Source: a bacterium
Lineage (GTDB): Bacteria; Armatimonadota; Abditibacteriia; Abditibacteriales; Abditibacteriaceae
Direction: 5' to 3'
NCBI GenBank assembly: GCA_004172935.1
Contig: SDZD01000015.1
Span: 43,057-107,056, forward strand
DNA: 64,000 nt
Part shown: piece by piece, positions 44,164 through 53,562 of the stretch
Position numbering within the stretch: the first letter of the stretch is position 1
How the letters are laid out: every line of letters begins with the position of its first letter
Program-made: the position numbers and the translations under genes
Notes under the pieces: model-generated
Seen by the model: the letters and a program-made list of their open reading frames with translations, nothing else
Database searches by the model: none
What the model was told of the DNA's origin: nothing

Positions 44164-45429
44164 TTAGCGCACTAGATGACCATTTGTGTGACCATTGGTA
44201 GACGTATCGCGCCCTTCCAAAGTCTGACGACTGTTAACGCCTGAGGTGCGACGGCTTTGATACTCCTCGTTGAAGTAACGCCACCATTCGACGGGAACAT
44301 CGGATACGATCTGAGGAGTAGCCCCATCGCGCATAGAGGTCGTGGCCGCACAACCAGCCGCCACCGAGAAACGAGCCGCGATAGGCGAGGTATAGGTCGG
44401 GCCACCTTCGCGCACAAAACGCAGGAACTCAGCAACGATGCGAGGGTCAGCGCCGCCATGTCCGCCCTTGGGACGCTCAATCATGTGAACCTCATCCGGC
44501 GCGTCGTTGCCCCATTTGCGGGTGTTCCAAACTTTGATGCAGCTGCCATCTTCGCCATTGCCAAAGTTCTCCATGCGGCCCTCATCGCCAATAACGCAGT
44601 AGTTGCGCCAGTAATCGGGCGTGAAGTGGCACTGTTGGTAGGTAGCGAACGCACCATTTTGCAACTGCATCGTCAGGTGCGAAATGTCTTCCACATCAAT
44701 CTCGGCATTCAAACCTTCCTGCTGCGAGGGTGGCCAGAAGAACTCTTTGTCGATGATAGGCCCACGAATGCGAGGCCCATTGGTCGGCTCAATGCGATTC
44801 TGGTTGGAGCCGTAAACCGACAGGTCGCCCATTCCGGTAACACGGTGAGCATACGAACCCGCCAGCCAGTGGATAACGTCGATGTCGTGCGCCCCCTTCT
44901 GTAGCAACAATCCGTTCGAGTAACGGCTTTCGGCGTGCCAATCCTTGAAATAGTAGTCGCCGCCATGCCCGACGAAGTGGCGGCACCAAACCGCTTTCAC
45001 TTCGCCGATTTTGCCTGCTTCGATAAGCTCACGCATCTTCAGCACGAATGGCATGTGGCGCATGTTGTGGCCGACGTACAACTTCGAGCCAGTGCGATAA
45101 GCCGCTTCTAAAACGCGGTCGCACCCAGCAGTCGTAATCGCCATTGGCTTTTCGAGATAAACCGCCTTACCTGCTTCCAGAGCAGAAACAGCCATTTCCT
45201 CGTGCAAAAAGTCGGGGGTGCAGATGAAAACTGCGTCCAGCGGTTGTTCGAGCAATTCACGATAATCGCTGGTGGTGAACAAGTCCTCGCCATAGGCCTC
45301 ACGGTTTTTCTCCAGAGTCTCAGCCGAAAGGTCACAGCACGCTACGATACGTGCGCCTTTCTCTTCGCCATGAGCGTGGCGCGCCAGTCCACCGCGTCCG
45401 CCCGAACCGATAACACCAATTTTCAACAT
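44164..45429 (-). CDS. Gfo/Idh/MocA family oxidoreductase
   Basis: 421 aa. Rossmann start 'MLKIGVIGSGGRGGLARHAH', then 'GKAVYLEKPMAITTAGCDRV' (EKP motif) and 'GLLLQKGAHDIDVIHWLAGS' in the C-terminal domain. It lacks a signal peptide. It is longer than the relative at 24262 and has a family-typical tail region ('WWRYFNEEYQSR'). A single-gene unit upstream of gcvT; the substrate is unknown. No operator copy is upstream. Confidence 0.92.
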   Translation of the reverse strand: MLKIGVIGSGGRGGLARHAHGEEKGARIVACCDLSAETLEKNREAYGEDLFTTSDYRELLEQPLDAVFICTPDFLHEEMAVSALEAGKAVYLEKPMAITTAGCDRVLEAAYRTGSKLYVGHNMRHMPFVLKMRELIEAGKIGEVKAVWCRHFVGHGGDYYFKDWHAESRYSNGLLLQKGAHDIDVIHWLAGSYAHRVTGMGDLSVYGSNQNRIEPTNGPRIRGPIIDKEFFWPPSQQEGLNAEIDVEDISHLTMQLQNGAFATYQQCHFTPDYWRNYCVIGDEGRMENFGNGEDGSCIKVWNTRKWGNDAPDEVHMIERPKGGHGGADPRIVAEFLRFVREGGPTYTSPIAARFSVAAGCAATTSMRDGATPQIVSDVPVEWWRYFNEEYQSRRTSGVNSRQTLEGRDTSTNGHTNGHLVR

Positions 45430-45729
45430 GATAAAAGGGATGCGGATTTTCGCCGCCGTTACTCAACAGATTATACACATCTAAAACGAGTTAGAAAAGG
45501 GTATTCGTATGGCGACCACAGTAGCAGTTGGGAAGTAAAACCTCAATGTCAAGTTAACCTGTCCGGCCAAATAGCCTCTTCACTTTCGTACAAATTGTCT
45601 CCCCTCAATTCAGTTGCACTATTTACCTTACGAAAAGAAGTCCTTACTTTCCTTGTCAGGATTAATCCCATGTTTGACGTAGGGAGTTGTTTTTGTTGAA
45701 ATTGGGTTCTCGCCAGCGAGAAAATCACT
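45430..45729. other. Intergenic region between oxidoreductase and Crp/Fnr gene
   Basis: 300 bp of relatively AT-rich DNA between divergent genes. I see no ORF with a start signal, no palindrome matching the operator, and no convincing hairpin. It presumably holds the two divergent promoters. Confidence 0.5.
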
Positions 45730-46524
45730 ATGCCTGATTCGACTCGTCCCTCCGTGCTACATCAAAACGCAAACAACGGACAACATAATTCCAGGGAGGA
45801 TTTTTCCCTGGCGGCCTTGCAACAGGTGCCGTTGTTCAAGGGACTTTCACCACAAAACCTCAAAATGCTGAGCGGTGTGATTAAGCGCCGCACACTCATT
45901 CCCGAAGATGAACTGTTGACCGAAGACGAAACGGATAACTCTCTATTTTTCATCATGGATGGTGCCTTCAAAATCACCGTCCGAAAGGGCGAAGGCACCG
46001 TGCTACTGGGATTGTGCGGTCGAGGCGAACTTCTGGGCGAATTAGCAGCGATTGATGGTCAAGCGCGTTCAGCAACGGTAACCGCCCAAACCTCGTGCAT
46101 AGTAGGCTCTCTAAGTTCACAGAATTTTTGGAAAGTGGTTTGGCCAATCAATCCCATTCCGGTGAACATGGCCCACCTTCTGGCAGGGCGCGTGCGCCGC
46201 TTGACGGCCAAAGTTCAGGCGATGGCGACCCTCGATGTGCGTGGACGCCTCGCGTTTCAAATCGTTTCTCTAGCTCGCGATCATGGTTTGCCCGAAGGCA
46301 ACGTTCCCCATTTCATCCACTTCGGTTTGACACAGGCCGAGCTGGCTCAGATGGTAGGCACCAGTCGCGTCCAAGTCAACCAGTTGATGATGAACTGGAG
46401 CAAGCACGGCATCCTGACGACCAAGCGCAATGCCATCGCGGTTCATCGCATTGATGCTCTGTGTCAGATGTTCCCCGCTTCGCTCGAAGCCAGCATTCCC
46501 AAATCGGCGCAAGAATTCGATTGA
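45730..46524 (+). CDS. Crp/Fnr-family transcriptional regulator
   Basis: 264 aa. The cyclic-nucleotide-binding-like beta barrel covers ~28-150 ('LFKGLSPQNLKMLSGVIKRR', 'NSLFFIMDGAFKITV', 'GELLGELAAIDGQARSATVT'), followed by the dimer helix and a winged helix-turn-helix (~190-240: 'LTQAELAQMVGTSRVQVNQL'). No Cys cluster of the Fnr iron-sulfur type is visible, so a small-molecule or cAMP-type signal is likelier. It converges on comEC with a 3-bp gap. The targets are unknown. Confidence 0.93.
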   Translation: MPDSTRPSVLHQNANNGQHNSREDFSLAALQQVPLFKGLSPQNLKMLSGVIKRRTLIPEDELLTEDETDNSLFFIMDGAFKITVRKGEGTVLLGLCGRGELLGELAAIDGQARSATVTAQTSCIVGSLSSQNFWKVVWPINPIPVNMAHLLAGRVRRLTAKVQAMATLDVRGRLAFQIVSLARDHGLPEGNVPHFIHFGLTQAELAQMVGTSRVQVNQLMMNWSKHGILTTKRNAIAVHRIDALCQMFPASLEASIPKSAQEFD

Positions 46525-46527
46525 GAC

Positions 46528-49086
46528 TCACGGGGTTTGTGGTGTAACAGAGCACCTATTCTGGTCGCACTCGACGGTAAGCGCCCCATCCATATCGGTA
46601 CGGAACAGCGGGATTTTGCGAACGGCCAATTCGCGAAGAACGGAGGCCGATGGCACATTGAGGCGATTGAAGCGCCCACACGAAACAATGGCCGCCCCTG
46701 CGCGACTGGCATTCAACCAATCGGGCGAAGAAGATGTGCTTGAACCATGCTGCGAAAGCATCAACACATCACAATTCAGCGGCAAGCCAAGGCGCGTCAG
46801 GCGTTGCTCCCCCTCACGCTCCAAATCGCCGGAAAGCAGAATCGAGCGATTCCCCCACTCCAACCGCATAGCCAACGAATTGTCGTGTTGAGAACCAGCC
46901 AACGGCAATTGAGGGTTCAAAATCCTAAGCCGTGCTTCGCCCAGCGGAAACTCCTGCCCAACGTGCGGCACCACAACAGGCACTCCCAAACGTTCGACTT
47001 CGCGCCGCAAATTTAAAAGTTCAGCCTGTCCCAACTCATCCCACAAAGCGCCGTTCGGCGTCTCTCCCGCCTTTGGCCCATCAACAAAAGCCCCCACCGC
47101 CACTTCGCGCAACACCCGCCGCAAGCCATTACAGTGATCCTCGTCGGGCGAAGTGAGAAACACGAAGTCGAGGCGCGTTACTCCCAGATGCTGCAAGGCC
47201 GGAACTATAACCGCTGCCCCAATCTCAGCTCGTTCGCGCCCATCCAACGAGCCACCATCAACTAACACGGCGCGCCCAGACGGGTCCTGAATAACGATGC
47301 ACTGCCCCTGTCCGACATCAATCACAGTAACGCGTAGCGTATGAGACGACGGCCACAACGAACTAACTGTCACCGCCAATGCAACTACAACTAACCCAGC
47401 AACGATAACCTTCGGCCCAAGCCCGAATAAATTCGCGCGTTGCTTCTCCAACCACTGCTTAGCACCGGTTTGCAGTTCGTCCCACTCGTCGGCCAAAGGA
47501 AGAGTCGCCATCGCTAATATCGCATAACAGGCCCATACCCAACTGGTCGGCCAGAAAACATCCTCGACTAATGCGCCCGCTGGTTGGGCGGCGCTGGAAG
47601 CGAGAGAACTCACGGCTCCTGTCAAACGATAGAGCGGCTCGCCCCACGGAATAACCAGCCCAATCGAACCAGCGAAGACCAGTATTTCAGCAAGAGGCAC
47701 CGCCAGAAAATTGGCTCCCCACCCAGTCGCGCTCGCCGTTCCGAAGTGAAGCAGAGAAAGTGGCCACGTCGCGGCCTGAGCCGCCAACGACATAGCGGCA
47801 AGTTGGCCCAATTTCCCAGAATTTAGCGGCTGTATAGCCCGAAAGAGTACGGGCGCAACGACGATGAGGCCACATACAGCCGCGAAGGTGAACTGGAACG
47901 ATAAATCCCACGCCAATGTAGGGTCGAGTGCTAATAGCCCAACAAGCGCCGCGCTCCACATCGAAAGCAAATCAAGGTCGCGACCACTCCCCAGACAGAT
48001 CGCGCCCAGAATGCCGAATGCCGTCGCACGCCAGATGGAGGGAGCCGCTCCGGCGATTAACGCATAGGCCACCAATCCCGGCACAACCAACAGCAATAAC
48101 CACGCGCGACGCACACGAAAAGTCCGCCCAATCAAAAGCAAAGCCATCGCCAGGGCAGTGACTTGCGACCCGCTAGAAACCAAGAGGTGAGACAGCCCTG
48201 CGGCCCGAAAGTCGTCGCGAGTTTGCTGCGGGAGAGGGTCGCGTAGGCCATTTTCGCCCCACACCATCGCGGTAAGGAGTGCCGCATTCTGGCGGGGGTA
48301 AGGGCGTTTAGCGAGAGTGTCTTCGTCGCCCGCGAACAACCACTCGTAACGGGCCAAAAGTGTGCGCCGGATGCCTTGGATTCGGCGTTCGAGCGGGTAG
48401 GCAGCAGCGGGCTTAAGCACGTTCAATTCAAGCAAAGGGCCGCTCTGACACCAGCAACGGGCGCCCAGCGCTGCCCAAAATCCCTCGCGTTCGCCGGGGT
48501 TACGTGGACGAGACAGGGGGCGAACATCGGTTCGCAGTTCGATACGGTCGCCTACTTCCAGGCGCGAGGTAAACGCGGATGAAACCCACATCCGGCCCGG
48601 CGTCATGTTACCATTCACGGTTTCAACATCGAGCGGAAAGCGGGTGTTCCAACGTGAGCGTTGCGGGTAGTCGCCGATGATGCCCACGAGGCGGGCCGGA
48701 GAACTACGAAGTGGTTGGTCGCGCGGCGATTGGTTGGCGAAGAGGCGCGAGATGTCGTCGTGAGGCGGTAGCAAACGGCGGGTGGTGTGGGCAGCGAACA
48801 AGGTTGTGAAAGCCACTGCCACGCCGACACGAGATAGCCAGGGAGAATGACGAAAATAGCACGCCACAGCCACACCCACCACAAGAAAGGGCAGCAACAA
48901 CCATATTGGAGCCTGTTCGCGCGCAAGGTCGTGCCATGCATGGGCGAGCTGCCCGCCTAACATCACTCCTAACAGGGCACAGGCCGCACTCCACAACAAT
49001 GGGCGCAACAGCAGCGCACCGAGCAGCGAAGCGGCAGCACGCGAGAATGAGGGAGTTGCGCTGGGGGGAAAGGGCGAACGCGGCAT
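46528..49086 (-). CDS. comEC: ComEC/Rec2-family competence protein
   Basis: 852 aa inner-membrane DNA channel. An N-terminal membrane part and an OB-like soluble domain ('TPGRMWVSSAFTSRLEVGDR'), then the competence core ('AGLSHLLVSSGSQVTALAMA') with many helices, then a C-terminal metallo-beta-lactamase-like domain ('IDVGQGQCIVIQDPSGRAVL', 'DFVFLTSPDEDHCNGL', 'LLSGDLEREGEQRL', 'LMLSQHGSSTSSSPDWL'). All three ComEC domains are present, which suggests capacity for natural transformation. Confidence 0.94.
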   Translation of the reverse strand: MPRSPFPPSATPSFSRAAASLLGALLLRPLLWSAACALLGVMLGGQLAHAWHDLAREQAPIWLLLPFLVVGVAVACYFRHSPWLSRVGVAVAFTTLFAAHTTRRLLPPHDDISRLFANQSPRDQPLRSSPARLVGIIGDYPQRSRWNTRFPLDVETVNGNMTPGRMWVSSAFTSRLEVGDRIELRTDVRPLSRPRNPGEREGFWAALGARCWCQSGPLLELNVLKPAAAYPLERRIQGIRRTLLARYEWLFAGDEDTLAKRPYPRQNAALLTAMVWGENGLRDPLPQQTRDDFRAAGLSHLLVSSGSQVTALAMALLLIGRTFRVRRAWLLLLVVPGLVAYALIAGAAPSIWRATAFGILGAICLGSGRDLDLLSMWSAALVGLLALDPTLAWDLSFQFTFAAVCGLIVVAPVLFRAIQPLNSGKLGQLAAMSLAAQAATWPLSLLHFGTASATGWGANFLAVPLAEILVFAGSIGLVIPWGEPLYRLTGAVSSLASSAAQPAGALVEDVFWPTSWVWACYAILAMATLPLADEWDELQTGAKQWLEKQRANLFGLGPKVIVAGLVVVALAVTVSSLWPSSHTLRVTVIDVGQGQCIVIQDPSGRAVLVDGGSLDGRERAEIGAAVIVPALQHLGVTRLDFVFLTSPDEDHCNGLRRVLREVAVGAFVDGPKAGETPNGALWDELGQAELLNLRREVERLGVPVVVPHVGQEFPLGEARLRILNPQLPLAGSQHDNSLAMRLEWGNRSILLSGDLEREGEQRLTRLGLPLNCDVLMLSQHGSSTSSSPDWLNASRAGAAIVSCGRFNRLNVPSASVLRELAVRKIPLFRTDMDGALTVECDQNRCSVTPQTP

Positions 49087-49186
49087 CGTCGGCCATTTTA
49101 CTCAAGCTGTTAGTGTTATTGGCGTTTTGTTGCGTTCAACGGGCGTTTTTACTCTTCAAATCGCTCTATCCTTTTGATACCCAAAT

Positions 49187-49564
49187 ATGCGTACAACCAC
49201 TATAGCCACGGGCGCTCTGCTTTTCTTGCTTGGCCCGATTTTCTTCGCTTTGGGCGGAGAGCACAAAAGCTTCACCGCTTTCATCCCGTCCATCTTTGGA
49301 ATCGCCCTCATCGTTTGCGGCGCGATGGCTACGACGGTCAAAGCAACCAAGATGGCGATGCACATCGCCGTGGTAGTCGCCTTTTTAGGCGTGCTTGGTT
49401 CGATGCGCTTTGTTTCGAAGTGGCCCAGCTTACTTTCGGGCGGCGACATATCGACCAAATTGGGGCCGCTTTCGGGTTTGTTGCTGTTCTTGCTGTGCGG
49501 CTTTTTCGTGGTGCGTTCGGTGTTGTGGTTCCTCGGTAACCGCGCGGCCCGCTCGGCGGCCTAA
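49187..49564 (+). CDS. Small membrane protein of unknown function
   Basis: 125 aa with four hydrophobic segments ('TIATGALLFLLGPIFFALGG', 'FIPSIFGIALIVCGAMATT', 'MHIAVVVAFLGVLGSMRF', 'LGPLSGLLLFLLCGFFVVRS'). It ends one base before the holA ATG, so the two are probably co-transcribed. Divergent from comEC. No family recognised. Confidence 0.7.
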   Translation: MRTTTIATGALLFLLGPIFFALGGEHKSFTAFIPSIFGIALIVCGAMATTVKATKMAMHIAVVVAFLGVLGSMRFVSKWPSLLSGGDISTKLGPLSGLLLFLLCGFFVVRSVLWFLGNRAARSAA

Positions 49565-49565
49565 G

Positions 49566-50762
49566 ATGAATCTTTCGTTCGTGCAGTGGCAAACGCGCGG
49601 CGCCTGGGCGCGCGATGGCGCGCCGCTGACCGTTTACGGGATATGGGGCGATGCCTGGCTTCAAGACCGTGTTATTTCGTCGCTGCTCGAAACCGCAGTG
49701 GGCGAAGGCGAGCGCGATTTCAACTTCGATCAACTCGATGGCGAAAACACTAAAGTCGCTGATATTCTGGCAGCAGTGGGCAACTTGCCCTTTCTCAGCG
49801 ACCGTCGCGTCGTGCTGGTGAAGCGCGCCGAACGAGTAGAGGGTTTGGGGCGAGGCGATGGAGATGCGCCCCCCAAATCGAAGAAGAAAGCGGCGACGGG
49901 AGCCAGCGCCGCAACACGTCTGGTGGGAGGACTCACTTCGCTTCCACCAACGACAGTGCTGATTTTGGCGCGTACTCCCGAATCGGTTGAACCCGGCGAA
50001 CGAGCGGGCGAACGCTGCCTGAACGCGGCTCTCGATAGAACAATCGACGATGTCGGGGCACTCATCAACTGCTCGGTCGACCCGAAAAATACCTCGCTGG
50101 TAGCGGGCATTCTGGAAAGCGAGGCCAAACTGCGCGGCATCAAGCTGGAACGCGGAGCGGCGGCTTACATGTGTAACCGCTGCGGCACCGACATCGCGTT
50201 TTTGCTGAGCGAAGTGGAAAAATGCGCGCTCAGGGCGGGTTTGTCCTCGCCAGTGACGCCCGCTGTCATCGACGAGATGACGCGCCCCGCGTTGGGTGAC
50301 ACCATTTTCGATTTGACCGATGCCTTGGGCGAACGCAATGGCGGCAAAGCGATTGCGACGCTGCGCGAGTTGCTGGAACGCGGCGAGGCTCCCGAACGGT
50401 TGATGGCAACAGTCGTATCGAACCTGCGCCAGTTGATGCAAGCGCGCGCGTTTCTCGACTTGAACTTGCCGCTCGATGGCTCGTTGGCGCGGCGTCTGCC
50501 ACCCGAAATCGCCGAACAGTTGCCTAAAGAGGGGCGCGATAATCTGGTTCAAGCACTGGGTGCGCAAAGTTGGCTGGCAAGGCGGTTGAACACATCGGCA
50601 CGCCGTTTTTCGAGTGGCCAGTTACGCCGCGCGCTGGAATTGGCATTGGAGGCCGACCTCGCCATGAAAGGTATTGAAGGCGATGGAGGCTTCGACTCCA
50701 AAAACAATTCGGCGGCAACGATGGAAATTTTCCTCGCGCGCCTGTGTTCTTCGCCAGCTTAA
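49566..50762 (+). CDS. holA: DNA polymerase III delta subunit
   Basis: 398 aa. Clamp-loader delta subunit, which opens the sliding clamp. 'LTVYGIWGDAWLQDRVISSL', 'KVADILAAVGNLPFLSDRRV', 'RAAAYMCNRCGTDIAF'-like helices and 'TIFDLTDALGERNGGKAIAT' follow the HolA pattern; a Lys/Ala/Gly-rich loop near residue 105 interrupts the N-terminal domain. The frame is open from 49395, but ATG 49566 directly after the membrane protein stop fits the family N-terminus. No ssDNA-binding or rpsT gene follows. Confidence 0.88.
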   Translation: MNLSFVQWQTRGAWARDGAPLTVYGIWGDAWLQDRVISSLLETAVGEGERDFNFDQLDGENTKVADILAAVGNLPFLSDRRVVLVKRAERVEGLGRGDGDAPPKSKKKAATGASAATRLVGGLTSLPPTTVLILARTPESVEPGERAGERCLNAALDRTIDDVGALINCSVDPKNTSLVAGILESEAKLRGIKLERGAAAYMCNRCGTDIAFLLSEVEKCALRAGLSSPVTPAVIDEMTRPALGDTIFDLTDALGERNGGKAIATLRELLERGEAPERLMATVVSNLRQLMQARAFLDLNLPLDGSLARRLPPEIAEQLPKEGRDNLVQALGAQSWLARRLNTSARRFSSGQLRRALELALEADLAMKGIEGDGGFDSKNNSAATMEIFLARLCSSPA

Positions 50763-50923
50763 TGGCCCGTGACCTAACGTTTGTCAAAATTGAGTTACAA
50801 TTGTTGCCGTCATTTGTTTTGTGGCAACGCAATTCGCCTTACTGTTCCCGACAGCTCTTCGCAGCAAATGGCGCTTTTCTATCAACTCTTACGGGCGCGC
50901 AGCGTCTTTTGCTTTATCCCTTC

Positions 50924-52828
50924 ATGAACCGTTTATTCCACCTCTTGGGACTGTCACTCTCGCTATGCGTTGCAGAGTCAGTCGCGCTCGCACAGGTGGC
51001 ACCGCGTCCGCCAATTGCGCCTCCCGTTGTCACCAATCCGAAGCCGTTTCCAACTCTGGTTCCAGTTCCGGGCCTCGTACCGTTGCCGGAAATCACCCCG
51101 CCACAGCCGACGATTACGCTGGCACCGCCACCGCTGCCGACTTCCACTCCCGCAGCAACGGCAACGCCATTTCCGCCTCCGACTGAGCCGCCATTGGTAC
51201 AAGCGTATGCGAAAGCGTCGCCACATCCTTACACCACTGGCGGCCGCACCTATGTTCCATTGACGTTCTTCGCGGACAATCTGGGCGCATCGGTGGGCGA
51301 AGTTACCAAACCGAAATTCCAGCTGTTGTGGTTCGGGCAAAAACTCGACTTTTGGGTGGGTCAGCGGGGCGCGACGTTGAACGACAAAGCCTTTACCCTG
51401 CCCGCTCGGCCAGTCATCATTTCGAACCGCGTCTTCGTGCCGTTGGGCGCCTTCTGCGACACATTGGGCATCGGGTTAAAGACGACTTCTAAGCCATATG
51501 TCTTCCTGTTGACCTACAAAGCAGCGCGCGTCGATAACGTGCGCTCGACAGTGAGCGGCAACAAGGTGCGTACCGTCGTCACCTTCTCGAACCCAACTCG
51601 TGTGACGGCTTCGGTGGCGCGCGAAGGCGCGACCTTCCAGTTTTCGGGAGCGCGCGCCCCCGGCATCCCCAGCATTGCTACCGTGAACGACTATCTGGTG
51701 ACACGCACGGTGCTGACTTCGGGCAACTGGAACGCGCGCTTTGCACTGACGATGAACTACGCCGCTCCAATTCAGTGGTTCACGCTTGGTTCGCCACCGC
51801 GTCTGGTGATTGATTCGCAGCGCCTGTTCGAAGAATCCTCCACGATGCGCGAGGGGGGGCTTCGCTTGACTAAAGTCAGGCGTGGCACTGGACATGGACC
51901 AGTGCAGATGTGGACAGCCCGCCTCGACCCGCGCGATGGCTGGCGGGTGCGAGTCGAACCCGGCGGCTATAGCGTGTTGCAGCGCGCACGCACCTCGAAA
52001 CTGGCTGAGCGCCAGAAGGCCATTCTGGCCGTCAATGGCGGCTTCTTCGCCTATGATGGCGCAGCAGTGGGCGCCATGTTGGTGGGGGGCGAATGGATTC
52101 GCTTGCCGTGGCAGGGACGCACAGCAGTTGGCTTCGATGACGCGGGCAAGGCGCATATTGCGCCGCTGCAAACCAACGCGACAGTCAAATTCAGTTCGGG
52201 GCAAAATCTGCCGATTCGCGACCTGAACGGCTGGCCTGACGCCAACCGCATCACAGCTCTGACGCGGCGCTTCGGCACCTACTATCGCCTCACTTCGGGC
52301 GAGATGGCGGTCGTGGTTTCCAAGGGTGTCGTCATAGCACGTCCCGGTGGTGGCGGCACGCCGATTCCGGCCAACGGCTTCGTGCTGGTAGCTTCGGGTT
52401 CGGCCCGCCAATATCTGGAGAAGGTGGCACTCAAGGAGCGAGCCACTTTGAGCATCACCCCCATCGGCTGGCCGAAAATAACGACCGCCTTGGGCGGCGG
52501 ACCACGCTTGATTCAGAATGGTCAAATCGCGATTCGGGACGAGAATTTCCGCACCGACGTAACCAACGGGGCGGGACCACGCACTGCCTTTGGCATCGAC
52601 AAACAGGGGCGCTATATCATCGTGGTGGTCGACGGGCGCCAGAAGTACCACTCGACGGGGCTAACACTTCATGAGCTTGCGGCAACGATGCAGCAGATGG
52701 GCGCCGTCTACGCAATGAACTTGGATGGTGGTGGTTCAACGGCAATGGCGGTGAAGGGGCGCATCGTGAACCGCCCCTCGGATGGAGCCGAGCGGAGCGT
52801 GTCAAACGCCCTACTCGTTATGCGCTAA
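50924..52828 (+). CDS. Secreted protein with copper-amine-oxidase-like N-domain and phosphodiester glycosidase (NAGPA) domain
   Basis: 634 aa. Signal peptide MNRLFHLLGLSLSLCVAESV, a Pro/Thr-rich linker (~28-95), a domain like the Cu-amine-oxidase N-terminal repeat used in cell-wall proteins ('GGRTYVPLTFFADNLGASVG', 'SNRVFVPLGAFCDTLGIGL'), an AMIN-like strand region, then the NAGPA-type domain ('KAILAVNGGFFAYDGAAVGA', 'GPRTAFGIDKQGRYIIVVVD', 'AVYAMNLDGGGSTAMAVKG'). Such domains cleave N-acetylglucosamine-1-phosphate diesters or act on envelope polysaccharides. The frame is open from 50744, but ATG 50924 gives the signal sequence. Confidence 0.85.
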   Translation: MNRLFHLLGLSLSLCVAESVALAQVAPRPPIAPPVVTNPKPFPTLVPVPGLVPLPEITPPQPTITLAPPPLPTSTPAATATPFPPPTEPPLVQAYAKASPHPYTTGGRTYVPLTFFADNLGASVGEVTKPKFQLLWFGQKLDFWVGQRGATLNDKAFTLPARPVIISNRVFVPLGAFCDTLGIGLKTTSKPYVFLLTYKAARVDNVRSTVSGNKVRTVVTFSNPTRVTASVAREGATFQFSGARAPGIPSIATVNDYLVTRTVLTSGNWNARFALTMNYAAPIQWFTLGSPPRLVIDSQRLFEESSTMREGGLRLTKVRRGTGHGPVQMWTARLDPRDGWRVRVEPGGYSVLQRARTSKLAERQKAILAVNGGFFAYDGAAVGAMLVGGEWIRLPWQGRTAVGFDDAGKAHIAPLQTNATVKFSSGQNLPIRDLNGWPDANRITALTRRFGTYYRLTSGEMAVVVSKGVVIARPGGGGTPIPANGFVLVASGSARQYLEKVALKERATLSITPIGWPKITTALGGGPRLIQNGQIAIRDENFRTDVTNGAGPRTAFGIDKQGRYIIVVVDGRQKYHSTGLTLHELAATMQQMGAVYAMNLDGGGSTAMAVKGRIVNRPSDGAERSVSNALLVMR

Positions 52829-52843
52829 AACCAACAAAAAATG

Positions 52844-52875
52844 AACGCCCGCGAAATTCGAATTTCGCGGGCGTT
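52844..52875 (+). terminator. Terminator after phosphodiester glycosidase gene
   Basis: Perfect 15-bp arms AACGCCCGCGAAATT and its complement around CG, followed by GTTTTTT. It lies 15 bp past the stop. Confidence 0.88.
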
Positions 52876-52979
52876 GTTTTTTCGGAGACATGTCTCAAAT
52901 GATGATTGCAAAGTGGGTATCCCAGCGTCGTAATTCTGAACCCATGAAGAATCTATACCTCTGTTCAGACACACTTCTC

Positions 52980-53447
52980 CTAATCACCATTCCCGCTCCC
53001 CGACTCAGGCAGAGACTCCAGGTTGTTGATGATACGCTGAAGCATTTGCACGAAATTTACGCGCTCTTCTTCGCTGAAGCCAGCATAAGCCCGCGTATTG
53101 AAATAATCCAGCGACTCTCGAACAGCAGGTACAGCGGCTTCGCCCTGCTCAGTCAGGCGAACCAGATTACTTCGGCGGTCCTGTGGGTCGGGAGTTCGCT
53201 GAATCAGTCCATCTCGCTCCATACGCGAAAGCAACTGCGCCATGCTCGGCTGCTCCACATCCGCGATTTCGGTGAGCGCCTTCTGAGTCATGGTCGAACT
53301 TCCCGGTCTACTAAGCGATGCGAGTACGGGAACTTGCCCGATAGCGACACCATGTGATGCAAGCCGCGACTCGTTAAGGCGCATAAACAGGCGCGCTGCT
53401 CGGTTAATAAGGTAGCCGGGTCTGGGGTACGGAGATTTAATGCTCAT
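52980..53447 (-). CDS. MarR-family transcriptional regulator
   Basis: 155 aa from ATG 53447 (MSIKSPYPRPGYLINRAARL). The winged helix covers ~35-110 ('GVAIGQVPVLASLSRPGSST', 'TQKALTEIADVEQPSMAQLL', 'RMERDGLIQRTPDPQDRRSN' with the DxRxxx wing). It is divergent from the flavin monooxygenase at 53563, the standard layout for a MarR repressor that controls its neighbour. Two 12-bp repeats lie between the genes (53481-53507). The ligand is unknown. Confidence 0.92.
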   Translation of the reverse strand: MSIKSPYPRPGYLINRAARLFMRLNESRLASHGVAIGQVPVLASLSRPGSSTMTQKALTEIADVEQPSMAQLLSRMERDGLIQRTPDPQDRRSNLVRLTEQGEAAVPAVRESLDYFNTRAYAGFSEEERVNFVQMLQRIINNLESLPESGSGNGD

Positions 53448-53480
53448 TGTGAACAGAGAAAGGATAAAGCACTTTTTTAC

Positions 53481-53507
53481 ATAGGAGCCTATTGCATAGC
53501 ATCCTAT
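53481..53507. promoter_or_regulatory. Tandem palindromic repeats, probable MarR operator
   Basis: ATAGGAGCCTAT (53481-53492, arms ATAGG/CCTAT) and ATAGCATCCTAT (53496-53507) are 12-bp near-copies whose starts are 15 bp apart. They lie between the MarR gene and the monooxygenase gene, 34 bp from one start and 55 bp from the other. Confidence 0.6.
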
Positions 53508-53562
53508 CAATAAGTTATATTCTTGTTGCAACGACAAATCAAGGCTCATTAAGTGAGGAATT

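Noticed and set aside
49105..49113. AGCTGTTAG upstream of the small membrane protein gene
   Set aside because: Only a half-site; the other half (CTCA) does not match, and the neighbouring genes are housekeeping.
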